From Fibrobacter sp. (GTDB taxonomy: Bacteria; Fibrobacterota; Fibrobacteria; Fibrobacterales; Fibrobacteraceae), in assembly GCA_024398875.1 (NCBI GenBank), contig JAKSIJ010000014.1:1-64000 (forward strand): a stretch of 64,000 bases of DNA, read 5' to 3'. A program made the translations under genes and the position numbers. Below the pieces are notes generated by a model that ran no database searches, was not told the origin of the DNA, and saw only the letters and a list, made by a program, of their open reading frames with translations. Shown one piece after another: positions 44,701 through 52,614 of the stretch. How positions within the stretch are numbered: the stretch's first letter is position 1; each line of letters starts with the position of its first letter.

Positions 44701-47700
44701 TTCAGAGCTGAACTCGACCTTTGTCGCGGTATATTCCGTGCCGTCGTAGGTCTTCGAGACGTTCTCCGCTGTCGCGGCGATTGTCATTGTGGCCTTCTCG
44801 ACCGTCAGGGTGCCGATATCGTCCAGTTCATTACTGTGCACGTAGTTCGTGGACTTCGCGGTGCCCCAGCTGACTTCACCGTAGGTGTTATCAGCGGTGC
44901 CGACCTCGGTGATTGTGCCCGTGGCGGACACGGTTGCCGTCTCACCAGAGACAAGGTCTGTCACGCTGGCGGTGGCGTTTGTGAGGGCCGTGCCGTCATA
45001 GGTCTTGGAACCGGAAGCCGTCTGTATGCCGTAGGGTTTCGGGCTGATTTCCAGAGAACCATCCGTCACAGTGAACGTCACCTTGATGTTCGTGTTTGCA
45101 TAACTAAAGTCATCAACTGTATAACCGATTGCTGTCTCCGCAATCACGTCCGTGGAGGTCACCTTCTTCGGGAGGTAAACTACGTCGCTCTCATTGAAGA
45201 GCGGACTTTCAGAGCTGAACTCTACATTCGTCGCGGTGTATTCCGTGCCGTCGTAGGTCTTGGAGACGTTCTCTGCCGTCGCGATAACCGTCATTGTGGC
45301 CTTTGCAACGACAAGAGAGTAAGCGGTGTCTAGCGGGGTGTAGTTAGTCTTTGTAGCATGGACTTTAACATTTATTGTGCCAACATCCGTAAGTTGTGGC
45401 GGAATAGTACTTGCAGACCCATTATACTCATAAACGATGTCTACGCCATCCACTTCTGATGTAACGGCCTCGCCATGAGCGTTGCCATCATAAGTGTACA
45501 ACTGATCAGGAACGTCCAGTACAATAATGGCTTCTCCGATAGTGAACACGCCAGGATAATAAGTAACCGTGTAGTTGCCCTGGGTAGCGGCACCACTTGC
45601 CGTAATTACATATGTTCCCTTATCATTACCCTCTTCACGGCTCAGGCTGTACTCGATGACATCATCGCCAACAAGGCCTTCAACTTTCGCAGTGAAAATC
45701 GGGTCATCTTCACCAAACGTTTTTCTCTTATCTTCGGCGGTCACAGTAACCGCCTTCTTCGCAATGGTGAACGTGCCGGTCTCGTAGCTTACGGTATAGT
45801 TGCCCTGCTCGGCTGCGCCGCTCGGAGTAATCGTGTACGTGCCAACGTTATCGCCGGAGGCACGGGTAACGGTATAGGTGATCTCATCCGCGCCCACGAG
45901 GCCCGTGACCGTCGCAGTCAGTGTAGGATCTGTTTCGCCGTAGATCTTGCCAAGGGCGTCGGCGGTCACAGTAACTGCCTTCTTCGAAATGGTGAAAGTG
46001 CCCGTCTCGTAGCTTACCGTATAGTTGCCCTGCTCGGCATCACCGCTCGGAGTGATCGTGTACGTGCCAACATTATCGCCGGAGGCACGGGTAACGGTAT
46101 AGGAAATCTCATCCGTACCGACGAGACCGTCGACCGTCGCGGTGAGTTCGGGATCCGTTTCGCCATAGGTCTTGCCAAGGGCGTCGGCGGTCACAGTAAC
46201 TGCCTTCTTCGAAATGGTGAAAGTGCCCGTCTCGTAGCTTACCGTATAGTTGCCCTGCTCGGCATCACCGCTCGGAGTGATCGTGTACGTGCCAACATTA
46301 TCGCCGGAGGCACGGGTAACGGTATAGGAAATCTCATCCGTACCGACGAGACCGTCGACCGTCGCGGTGAGTTCGGGATCCGTTTCGCCATAGGTCTTGC
46401 CAAGGGCGTCGGCGGTCACAGTAACTGCCTTCTTCGAAATGGTGAAAGTGCCCGTCTCGTAGCTTACCGTATAGTTGCCCTGCTCGGCATCACCGCTCGG
46501 AGTGATCATGTACGTGCCAACATTATCGCCGGAGGCACGAGTAACGGTATAGGTGATCTCATCCGCGCCCACGAGGCCCGTGACCGTCGCAGTCAGTGTA
46601 GGATCAGTTTCGCCATAGGTCTTGCCAAGGTCGTCGGCGGTCACAGTAACAGTCTTCGAATTAATCGTGAAGTCTGCGGGGGTCACCGTCACGGTGTAGT
46701 TGTCATTCGCTGTATAGGTCGCAGTGAGTTTGCCAGTGTAGGTTCCGACGTTAATGTCAGTGGCGGCATCCGTACGAACATAAGTGATGGTGCCGAGATC
46801 GTTTTCATTCACGAGGCCGGTGACCGCACCTTCAAACGCAGGATCATCTTCGCCATAGGTCTTGGAGGACGAGGACACCTCAATCGTCACTTCGGCGCGG
46901 GCAATCATGACTTCAGCTACTCCAGCAGCATCCTCGCAATCTTCACAATCGGCTTGAGACACCTTGAAGAAAACGGTGTTCGTGTCAGCATTTGTGAAAT
47001 TGTTGAATGTTGCTGCATCGCCATAGGTTCCATCAGCAGCATCGCTGTAGGTAACCGTCGCGCCCTCAGGTGCGATGACTTCAATACCGTGAGCGGCACC
47101 ATCATACGTACCAACAAAGTCCTTCACCCATACGGCGGTGATGGTTATGTCATTTGCAGGCATCGTAGCAGGGATTTCCTTGTTCCAGCCGAAGAACACG
47201 TAGCCGTCCTTTTCGGGGTCAGCAGGAGCAGTCACAGCAGACTTGTAATCCTGAGTGATGGATGTAGCGGCGGTTGTTCCATCAGGATTGACAAACGTAA
47301 TCGTATACTGATTAACCGTAGCCTCGGCAGAAATAATCACATCATTGGCAGGCATGGTGAACTTGCCGTCGGTAACGACAGCATAATCACCAGCAGACCA
47401 GGCCGTAACCGTATAGCCAACAGAATCCACCTTGGCCTTAACCGTAACTTCGGGAGTACCATAGGGATAAATTTCCTCAACATCATCATCATACGGATCC
47501 CCGTTCATTGTGTATTTAACCATATAGTTGAAACCACCAGCAATTTCTACATCCTTGGCAGGCATGGTGAACTTGCCGTCCGTAATGGTCACTCCGTCGG
47601 TAACCATGGTCCAGCCAGCGAAGGTGTGAATTGCATCCTTGTCGCTTAGGGCGGTCAAAGTGACCTCGTCACCTTCAGCAACCACCTGCGTGAGGGTATT

Positions 47701-50700
47701 GTCCACAGAACCATCTACCGTGAAGGTAATGGTGTGAGAGGGAACCCACTTGGCATAGATGGAGGAATCCGTTGTAATCTTACCGGCTTCAAAATCCCAA
47801 GCATTGGTGCAAGCGGCTTCCTTGAACCAGCCCTTGAAGGCAAAGCCTTCCGCTGTCGGAGCCGGACTCGGTTCTACAGCAGATGAGCCATACTCCACCT
47901 TTGCCGTAAGGTTTTCACCCTTGCCCTGGAGATCGAAGGTCACATCGTATTTGTGGATGGTGAAGGTTCCCTTTGCCTTCAAATCAAAGTCCTGTATTAC
48001 AGACGGGGTTTCAATCTCCGTATCACCATCGTACCAGGTCCATCCACTAAAGTCGTAACCAACCTTGGAGGTATCCATGGGAGTGATAGTGCTGTTGTAA
48101 GCCAAATCAGAAACAGTCTTCTTCAAAACTCCATCAACGTAGTAGTCAATCTTATATCTCCTAACTTTCCAGAGAGCCTGATAACTTACATCTTCACCTG
48201 GCATAGTAGTGGGGAACGCAATGGTGTCAATACCATTCAAAGTCCAGCCTTGGAACAAATAACCTTTGCGGGTTACATCCGGAGCATAGATGGTGGTTCC
48301 AAAAGGAACATCCCCTTCCGGCGTATATGCTTCTGGCGCACTGGTGATGGTACCATTTTTCAGATTCCATTCCAAGTAGTAGGTTTCTGGAGTGCGGTAG
48401 CAAGTGAGAACGACATCGTTATCCGGCATCTTGAAGGAACTGCCATTGATAGTGACACCATCGGAAGTGGAAGTCCAATCAGAGTAGGAATAACCCGTCT
48501 TGGACTTGGAAACCAGAGCCACTGTAGAATCAAAGGCAACACTGTCCTGGGACACCATTTCAGCATCAATTAAAGAATTATCCAAGCTGGAGTACACTTT
48601 GAAAGTGACATTATGCTTGTTGGGAACCCACTTGGCATAGAGAGTGGTTTTATCGGTCACTTTATCCGTAGCAAACTTGAATTCATTTCTGCATTCTTTT
48701 TCCTTATACCAGCCGCTAAAAACATACCCTGTTGCTATGATTGTATCGGGCTTGACCACCTTTCCAGAACTCTGTTGCACACGCTGGATTTCAGGAACTT
48801 CGCCATGGCCATTGGCATCGAAAATAACGGGCCAAATCTTTACCGTATCAAAAATAGCATAGAACGTCGTATCCTTGATAGCCTTGCCCAAGTCAGCGAT
48901 GACAGTGGAGGCATTCTTATCGGTATTCCAGCCTAGGAAGCTGTATGCCACAGTAACATCCTGGAAATTCTTACAATAACCCGGAGTCGTGCTATCTGCA
49001 TCGGTATAGCGAGTGCGGCAAGTATAATGCGTTACCCGCGGGCGTGTACCCGTAGTCCAGGAGGAGTCGACGTTATATCTTTCAACACAATGAGCATCAT
49101 CGCTATAATAAGTTTCGCAACGGGCCGGATTAGCATCGCCATCAGTTGCAGACCAGCTATCTGAACAAGAATAATTCGAAAAGCAGTGGTCCGAATTAGC
49201 GTCCGCATCCGTCGCCCATGAGTAGTTTTTGTTACATTGGTAGGTATTACCACCATATGTTATTGATGTTCCCTCACCACCTTTAGTTACAGGATTAATA
49301 TATTGGTTTTTTCCGCTTCTTTTGCACATTGGTACGCTACATGTATGCGCCTTGCAAGCGCCCGTCTCACACTGGTACGTTTTACACTCGAACACCTTGC
49401 AGTTATAATCAACACAAGTCTGCCCGACAACTATGGAAGCCTTTGCAATCGTATCATAGACACCCGTAGAGTTGATGGTAGTATTCTGAATAACATCCTT
49501 TATTCTGGCAGCTGTATTGGATGTTTCATCATCAAAGTAACCTCCATTGGGATCAAAGGTAACATGCCAGTATAGGGACTCCCACACAGCGTAGGCCGTC
49601 ACGGGAGCAAAGCCCATGGTTCCCAGGGAACTCACCGCCGTAGCATTCTGATTTAACGACCAACCCAGGAATTCATAACCCGTGCGAGTCGGATGGGTAA
49701 TTCCAGTTGTATCGATTGTGGCGCCAATCTTCACAGAGCGGGTTCTCACAGCACCTTCCGGGAAGGAACCTCCGTTGGAGTTGAAGGACACCGTGAATTC
49801 ACCCCTATATATTGCATAGATGGTAATAGGAGCGGTAGCCGTACCAAGACTTGAAGCCGCTACCGTATCGGTGCGAGCAAAGGCCCAGCCCACAAACTGA
49901 ATACTGGAAAGAGGGGAACTCGGCGTAGAGATTCCATCAGCCGTAATGGTATCACCCTTGGTTACGCGCTTAGTGGTAGTTGCCTTAGAGGGGAACTTAC
50001 CGCCATTGGCATCAAAGGTGATAACTACAGAGTTCTTCCACACCGCATAGAAGGTCGTGGGACCCGTAGCATTTCCGTAGGAAGATGCCGCAGTAGTGTC
50101 ATTGAAAGTCAAAGCCCAACCAAGGAACTCATCTCCTGTGCGAGTGGGATTAGGAAGACTACCGGCACTGATAAGGCTATCGACCTTGATAGGAGCGTTG
50201 GCATTGAACCAGAAGGACTTTACGCTTGAATCCGTTCCGAACACACCACCATTGGGGTCAAACGTGATTCTGTAGGTCGTTCCATCATCATCGGTATGAA
50301 CACCACCATGGTTGGTGATATCAGGTTCAGTGGTCCAAGGCTTGTCGCCACCATAGCATTCTCCATCCACCATGGTGCCACCGTTCAAATCGCAAACAAT
50401 TTCAGGATCGTTCACGTTACTAGTCGAGTCGGCGCCATTGCCATTGACGTAGGGATTTTTATCCGTCGGAGTATTGATGGAGCCCTCATAATAGCAGTTA
50501 TTTATGGTAGCATCGCCACCCGCAATGGCATACTGGTGAGAATTCTCCCGATGATCGGCATCAACCGTAACGTTTAAGCAAGTATTATTTTCTGCACAAG
50601 TACGCACAATTTCGCCGCCCACATACACGCAGGACTGTATCGTCACCCCGCTTAGAGCATGACCACAAATACCACCCACATAAGCCGGGGTGCTGTTCAC

Positions 50701-51345
50701 TGTTCCGGTACCCACGCACTCCAAATTGACGCTACTCAAGCAATCTTCAATCAAGCCACTCTCCGCATAGCCTACGATACCGCCAATTTTACGGCGGGCT
50801 GAAATCGTTGAGGACCCAGCCACCGTACAGGTTTGAATAGTACCACCAACCATATAACCAACAATACCACCCACATAGTCGTTTTTACCGGAAGAGGTCT
50901 TCGTCATAATGTCCAGGTCATAAATCACCACATCCTTTACGACGCCGCCTGTACCAAGTTTTGCAATCAAACCCACATAAAAATCCTGACCTTTGGGAGC
51001 GGCAATATGGAGGTTGGTAATCACCTTGCCGTTACCATCAAAGGTGCCGGTATAGGTCTTCGGATTCTGTTTGCCACCAATGGGAATGAATCCCCCATTG
51101 CCGCTGGTGTCAGGCTTGAATTCATTACCATCACAATCGATGTTATCCACCACGATGGCATTGATACTGGTATCGCCACTCGTAACCAAATTGGAGAAAT
51201 CCATCAGGTCTCGGCAAGTCCCGATCTTCTTATAGGTCTTACCAGCAATGGTAGTATCCGACAACGCACCCCACGCCTGCCCCATGGCAAGCGCAAAAAT
51301 GGCCATTGTTAAAATCTTCTTCAGAGAAAAGCTTTTGTTGTTCAT
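38731..51345 (-). CDS. Giant repeat-rich surface protein (GLUG, InlB, MBG/YDG repeats, T9SS-like tail)
   Basis: A 4204-residue protein with a signal peptide (LTMAIFALAMGQAWGA). Order: a GLUG-like region (about 65-310; GGIVGYMVGGTI, GGIVGYAESGLI); InlB/Listeria-Bacteroides beta-grasp repeats (about 350-1450; ITFDPNGG, TFDANGGKF, each ending in a GW motif); a Cys-rich insert (about 640-795); MBG-type 75-residue repeats (about 1490-1940; TVTADALGKTYGETDP); YDG-type repeats (NVSKTYDGTEY); then InlB-like units, including four almost identical 173-residue copies rich in Asp (DTQDSIETK, IIVAEPDSDTIHVVIDND). The last 55 residues (KIAVYGMNGRLVTQGIV to SRVNVH) are a T9SS type A-like sorting domain. AAAGGGATGA precedes the ATG. 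Likely an adhesin or stalk; binding target unknown. The sequence is unbroken across all repeats. Confidence 0.88.
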   Translation of the reverse strand: MNNKSFSLKKILTMAIFALAMGQAWGALSDTTIAGKTYKKIGTCRDLMDFSNLVTSGDTSINAIVVDNIDCDGNEFKPDTSGNGGFIPIGGKQNPKTYTGTFDGNGKVITNLHIAAPKGQDFYVGLIAKLGTGGVVKDVVIYDLDIMTKTSSGKNDYVGGIVGYMVGGTIQTCTVAGSSTISARRKIGGIVGYAESGLIEDCLSSVNLECVGTGTVNSTPAYVGGICGHALSGVTIQSCVYVGGEIVRTCAENNTCLNVTVDADHRENSHQYAIAGGDATINNCYYEGSINTPTDKNPYVNGNGADSTSNVNDPEIVCDLNGGTMVDGECYGGDKPWTTEPDITNHGGVHTDDDGTTYRITFDPNGGVFGTDSSVKSFWFNANAPIKVDSLISAGSLPNPTRTGDEFLGWALTFNDTTAASSYGNATGPTTFYAVWKNSVVITFDANGGKFPSKATTTKRVTKGDTITADGISTPSSPLSSIQFVGWAFARTDTVAASSLGTATAPITIYAIYRGEFTVSFNSNGGSFPEGAVRTRSVKIGATIDTTGITHPTRTGYEFLGWSLNQNATAVSSLGTMGFAPVTAYAVWESLYWHVTFDPNGGYFDDETSNTAARIKDVIQNTTINSTGVYDTIAKASIVVGQTCVDYNCKVFECKTYQCETGACKAHTCSVPMCKRSGKNQYINPVTKGGEGTSITYGGNTYQCNKNYSWATDADANSDHCFSNYSCSDSWSATDGDANPARCETYYSDDAHCVERYNVDSSWTTGTRPRVTHYTCRTRYTDADSTTPGYCKNFQDVTVAYSFLGWNTDKNASTVIADLGKAIKDTTFYAIFDTVKIWPVIFDANGHGEVPEIQRVQQSSGKVVKPDTIIATGYVFSGWYKEKECRNEFKFATDKVTDKTTLYAKWVPNKHNVTFKVYSSLDNSLIDAEMVSQDSVAFDSTVALVSKSKTGYSYSDWTSTSDGVTINGSSFKMPDNDVVLTCYRTPETYYLEWNLKNGTITSAPEAYTPEGDVPFGTTIYAPDVTRKGYLFQGWTLNGIDTIAFPTTMPGEDVSYQALWKVRRYKIDYYVDGVLKKTVSDLAYNSTITPMDTSKVGYDFSGWTWYDGDTEIETPSVIQDFDLKAKGTFTIHKYDVTFDLQGKGENLTAKVEYGSSAVEPSPAPTAEGFAFKGWFKEAACTNAWDFEAGKITTDSSIYAKWVPSHTITFTVDGSVDNTLTQVVAEGDEVTLTALSDKDAIHTFAGWTMVTDGVTITDGKFTMPAKDVEIAGGFNYMVKYTMNGDPYDDDVEEIYPYGTPEVTVKAKVDSVGYTVTAWSAGDYAVVTDGKFTMPANDVIISAEATVNQYTITFVNPDGTTAATSITQDYKSAVTAPADPEKDGYVFFGWNKEIPATMPANDITITAVWVKDFVGTYDGAAHGIEVIAPEGATVTYSDAADGTYGDAATFNNFTNADTNTVFFKVSQADCEDCEDAAGVAEVMIARAEVTIEVSSSSKTYGEDDPAFEGAVTGLVNENDLGTITYVRTDAATDINVGTYTGKLTATYTANDNYTVTVTPADFTINSKTVTVTADDLGKTYGETDPTLTATVTGLVGADEITYTVTRASGDNVGTYMITPSGDAEQGNYTVSYETGTFTISKKAVTVTADALGKTYGETDPELTATVDGLVGTDEISYTVTRASGDNVGTYTITPSGDAEQGNYTVSYETGTFTISKKAVTVTADALGKTYGETDPELTATVDGLVGTDEISYTVTRASGDNVGTYTITPSGDAEQGNYTVSYETGTFTISKKAVTVTADALGKIYGETDPTLTATVTGLVGADEITYTVTRASGDNVGTYTITPSGAAEQGNYTVSYETGTFTIAKKAVTVTAEDKRKTFGEDDPIFTAKVEGLVGDDVIEYSLSREEGNDKGTYVITASGAATQGNYTVTYYPGVFTIGEAIIVLDVPDQLYTYDGNAHGEAVTSEVDGVDIVYEYNGSASTIPPQLTDVGTINVKVHATKTNYTPLDTAYSLVVAKATMTVIATAENVSKTYDGTEYTATNVEFSSESPLFNESDVVYLPKKVTSTDVIAETAIGYTVDDFSYANTNIKVTFTVTDGSLEISPKPYGIQTASGSKTYDGTALTNATASVTDLVSGETATVSATGTITEVGTADNTYGEVSWGTAKSTNYVHSNELDDIGTLTVEKATMTIAATAENVSKTYDGTEYTATKVEFSSESPLFDKNDVVYPPKKVTSTDVIAETAIGYTDDDFSYANANIDVTFTVTDGSLEISPRAYGITTATDSKAYDGTALTNANASVTGLVDGETATVSATGTITNVGTADNTYGEVSWGTVKSTNYVHSNELDQVGTLTVKKADVNTVTVAIDDWTYGETAKTPTTSATFKAAGEPTVTYSVKDANSWSSTVPTDAGEYTVKATVAETANYVGGEATWDFTIKKATIVLNVPDDQWYTYDGKYHGGEAKATTEIEGVEIVYVIPGGSSNMPMGFLNADTVEVKVRATKDNYEPIEKSYFVRIAKREVSFTGETATEDYTGSEIELTEVTVDGLVDGHAHNVGYSAKGTEVGDYDGTITAVADVVINDASGNDVTKNYVITTTAGKLTVQAGVPTEIYVALSSAMKEDCTDDDCVIGKDSEDKDYIAHSFGVETALPGVVMMAGSTVDDSWTFQGWFDNADGINDGSNGNKVESIAASVKVDTTVYPYFTKEVVSDLGYDIDGDGKNDTVHVVIDNNDTDDSVSVKTTERADEKDLEDPEKPQDDGYTYEFDHYACEETSSGDADYNCKPVFTPTARTYAIAYELSGAGTMPAGTATQYTYSETEAFPLATPDAGENWTFAGWYKESAFTNSMTELAAKTFGDTTVYAKFTKEVIADLGDVDGDGTNDTIHVVIDNNDTEDSVSVKTTEEAEDKVPPVVPADDSTGSDGYDYTFKEYQCDSAEVGADVDYTCKAIFDTTAHTYEIVLDIPDSVQVDCDGITACVITATDTTVIHKYGEETILPEAFVVDSTGKKDTTWEFQGWVDSDGDTVTVIPDTAMADTLKPSFIKELDIIIVAEPDSDTIHVVIDNDDTQDSIETKVQEEAEKHVPPLPRDTVIVDTPYVYTYNDSIGFECEFVSATEMKCEAAYDTTAMDFEIVLDIPDSVQVDCDGITACVITATDTTVIHKYGEETILPEAFVVDSTGNKDTTWEFQGWVDSDGDTITVIPDTAMADTLKPSFIKELDIIIVAEPDSDTIHVVIDNDDTQDSIETKVQEEAEKHVPPLPRDTVIVDTPYVYTYNDSIGFECEFVSATEMKCEAAYDTTAMDFEIVLDIPDSVQVDCDGITACVITATDTTVIHKYGEETELPEAFVVDSTGKKDTTWEFQGWVDSDGDTVTVIPDTAMADTLKPSFIKELDIIIVAEPDSDTIHVVIDNDDTQDSIETKVQEEAEKHVPPLPRDTVIVDTPYVYTYNDSIGFECEFVSATEMKCEAAYDTTAMEFEIVLDIPDSVQVDCDGITACVITATDTTVIHKYGEETILPEAFVVDSTGKKDTTWEFQGWVDSDGDTVTVIPDTAMADTLKPSFIKELDIIIVAEPDSDTIHVVIDNDDTQDSIETKVQEEAEKHVPPLPRDTVIVDTPYVYTYNDSIGFECEFVSATEMKCEAAYDTTAMEFEIVLDIPDSVQVDCDGITACVITATDTTVIHKYGEETKLPEAFIVDSTGKKDTTWDFNGWVNSDGDTLMVIPADAYGDTLKPDFTKEIKVVIGDDTLIVVIDPDDTQDSINTKVTEEAENHVPPIVPNPTTYTDTPYVYEYKGYECEPTDKIDVYECKAIYDSTGMDFEIVLVVPDTAIVDCDGIDACKITTDSTGLPIDTTVVHKYGEETILPEAHVIDADGKIDSTWEFAGWFDNDDGQGEGVKIIPAEAYGDTLYPFFKKEIEVIIGDDTITVVIDQNDTQDSINTKVKEEAENHVPPIVPNPSKYTEPPYEYTYNGYDCEPAGKDVYVCEATYDSVKVGAQYKIVYMMPKAAVLSKNIKSYTEGVGTILPTASLKGTDGWQFMGWYTDERFVGTRVQEIKASEKGKKVFYPMFQKTLTYSTREGSGEISVIYNEAELDMVERTLAGVIPADYTEKGVTYTFDKWYEKDNHFTAQYIDASKTGLTNRAIAKFQVMVSGRTLEISGAKMGAKIAVYGMNGRLVTQGIVENGTTRVELTKAGSYVVRVNNQYSRVNVH
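39190..43330 (-). repeat. Array of about 173-residue InlB-like units within the giant gene
   Basis: Divergent units at both ends surround four copies with an exact 519-bp period (anchors at 40580, 41099, 41618 and 42137), near-identical over about 40230-42520. Unit order: EIVLDIPDSVQVDCDGITAC, HKYGEET, TWEFQGWVDSDGDT, IIVAEPDSDTIHVVIDNDD, VYTYNDSIGFECEF. Confidence 0.9.
45531..46655 (-). repeat. MBG-type 225-bp tandem repeats within the giant gene
   Basis: Five units of exactly 225 bp (75 residues) begin at 45531, 45756, 45981, 46206 and 46431. Those at 45981 and 46206 are almost identical in DNA sequence, 46431 and 45756 slightly less, and 45531 divergent. Confidence 0.9.
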
Positions 51346-51510
51346 ACTTCATCCCTTTAATGTCGTGGACTAGGCAATTTTCCAAACACCCAAAAAAACC
51401 AAGTGCGCACGACGAACTTTTTTGGGCATAAATTTAGAATTTTTTACAAATTTCATCTATATCGCCCTTGTCAGAGGGGCCTTTTTAGTGATAAAAGGCA
51501 CATCGGAGGC

Positions 51511-51538
51511 ACAAAAAAGGCTACTGGCACCGCCAGTA
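51511..51538 (-). terminator. Terminator downstream of the Rpn-family nuclease gene
   Basis: On minus, TACTGGC-GGT-GCCAGTA (7-bp stem) is followed by GCCTTTTTTGT, a normal intrinsic terminator. Confidence 0.75.
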
Positions 51539-51562
51539 ACCCACTTTATAAGTTTTTTATAG

Positions 51563-51589
51563 TTTTCTACGCAAAGTTTGCGTAGAAAA
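51563..51589. repeat. Perfect 27-bp palindrome, TACGCAA family
   Basis: TTTTCTACGCAAA and its complement flank a single G. It lies 23 bp past the Rpn-family stop codon. Related sequences occur at 57305-57321 and 57463-57480, upstream of mqnC. Confidence 0.75.
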
Positions 51590-51612
51590 TTTCGCCTAGG
51601 AACCAGGGCGTT

Positions 51613-52383
51613 TTACAGCGCGAGGATTTCCGCTTCAGAGAGGCCCGTAAGTTCCGCAATTATACTCATGGAGACTCCTTTATCACGCATACCCTTAGCA
51701 AGTTCCTTGATCTTATCCTTGGCACCCTTCTTGTACCGAAGATTCAGTTCCTGTTCAAGAGTCATGTAAGCCTTCCTTGTGATAGGGTCCCTGCGGTACT
51801 TCTCCACCAGTTCCTGAATCCGCTTCATCTTTTCAGATTCGTGCTTCTGCGTGGCAAAATACTGCATGTACTCGCGGGTGGATTCGTCTTCGATTTCACC
51901 GTACTTTTTAAATATATAGTAATTTTTGTAAGTAAGGTCGCCCAGCAAAATATTCGGGTCGGACTCCTCGCGATTTTCGAACCGGTAAATCGCCTTCCCC
52001 TTGCCAAAAATATCCATCGGGCAGATGAACAAGATGTACTGTTCGCGAAGTTCGTCGTAGTCTACACCCTTGCCGAGAGCATCCAAATCGCACATGCTCT
52101 GGTAGTATCGTGCGCGCTTGGGGAGTTCTCCCGTATTCTCCATCTGCATCTCCACGTCGAAATACCGAGCAGAGCCAGGAACATCGTCTTTTGCCACAAC
52201 ATCAAATCGCACGCTCTTGTGGAACGGGTCCTCCTGGGTGGTCGCTTCGCTCACCACAGAAATCTTCTCAATTTGAATCTTCAGGACGCTCTGCAGAAAG
52301 TCCTTCGCCACATCTTCGTTGCTGAACACCTTCGAAAACATAAAGTTGTCGGTTATGTCCAAGTCCTCGTATCTTTTCATCAT
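51613..52383 (-). CDS. Rpn family recombination-promoting nuclease / PD-(D/E)XK nuclease family transposase
   Basis: A 256-residue protein of the Rpn/TIGR01784 group: PD-(D/E)XK-type DNA endonucleases that promote RecA-independent recombination in E. coli. The N-terminus (DITDNFMFSKVF) and the nuclease core with RFDVVAKD and YFDVEMQME (D and ExQ acids) are typical, as is MYYQSMCD-like YYQSMCDLDAL. The C-terminus has a helix-turn-helix-like GVSMSIIAELTGLSEAEI. AAGGG precedes the start; two adjacent ATGs make the first residue uncertain. No inverted repeats of an insertion sequence flank it. Confidence 0.85.
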   Translation of the reverse strand: MMKRYEDLDITDNFMFSKVFSNEDVAKDFLQSVLKIQIEKISVVSEATTQEDPFHKSVRFDVVAKDDVPGSARYFDVEMQMENTGELPKRARYYQSMCDLDALGKGVDYDELREQYILFICPMDIFGKGKAIYRFENREESDPNILLGDLTYKNYYIFKKYGEIEDESTREYMQYFATQKHESEKMKRIQELVEKYRRDPITRKAYMTLEQELNLRYKKGAKDKIKELAKGMRDKGVSMSIIAELTGLSEAEILAL

Positions 52384-52514
52384 TTCATTTACCCTTTTGC
52401 CGGGAATCGCCCGGTCGGCGGCAGACCCGAAATGGAGCCCACAACCTTATAGACGCTTTTTTAGGGCAAAACTTGCCTAGGGAAATGAAAATTTTTTTTC
52501 ACGTTTTTTTCCTT

Positions 52515-52576
52515 CGTCATTCTCGCGAAGGCGAGAATCCAGAATTGCTAGATCCCCGATCAGGTCGGGGATGACG
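52515..52576. repeat. Dispersed palindromic element with CGTCAT/ATGACG ends
   Basis: CGTCAT at the left and ATGACG at the right flank two hairpins: TTCTCGC-GAAG-GCGAGAA and ATCCCCGA-TCAGG-TCGGGGAT. It lies between the end of maeB and the Rpn-family gene and may serve as the maeB terminator. Confidence 0.6.
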
Positions 52577-52614
52577 AATACGCTTACAGCGCGGGATGAC
52601 ACAGGAGGGGGACG

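Larger units (their letters stand above)
51346..51612. other. Intergenic region upstream of the giant gene
   Basis: It holds the leader of the giant gene, a small plus-strand hairpin with CTTTTT (about 51463-51486), the minus-strand terminator of the Rpn-family gene and a 27-bp perfect palindrome. No gene is seen. Confidence 0.6.

Noticed and set aside
45531-46655. Regularly spaced repeats as a possible CRISPR array
   Set aside because: The 225-bp units are contiguous coding sequence with no short repeat plus unique spacer pattern. The 519-bp array is the same case. No cas gene is present.
45475-47649. A 724-codon plus-strand frame antisense to the MBG repeats
   Set aside because: It repeats every 225 bp in step with the coding strand and has no start signals. 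It is a shadow of the real gene.
51563-51589. dif site for XerCD
   Set aside because: The palindrome has 13-bp arms around one base. A dif site has two 11-bp arms with a 6-bp centre and known arm sequences, which do not fit.
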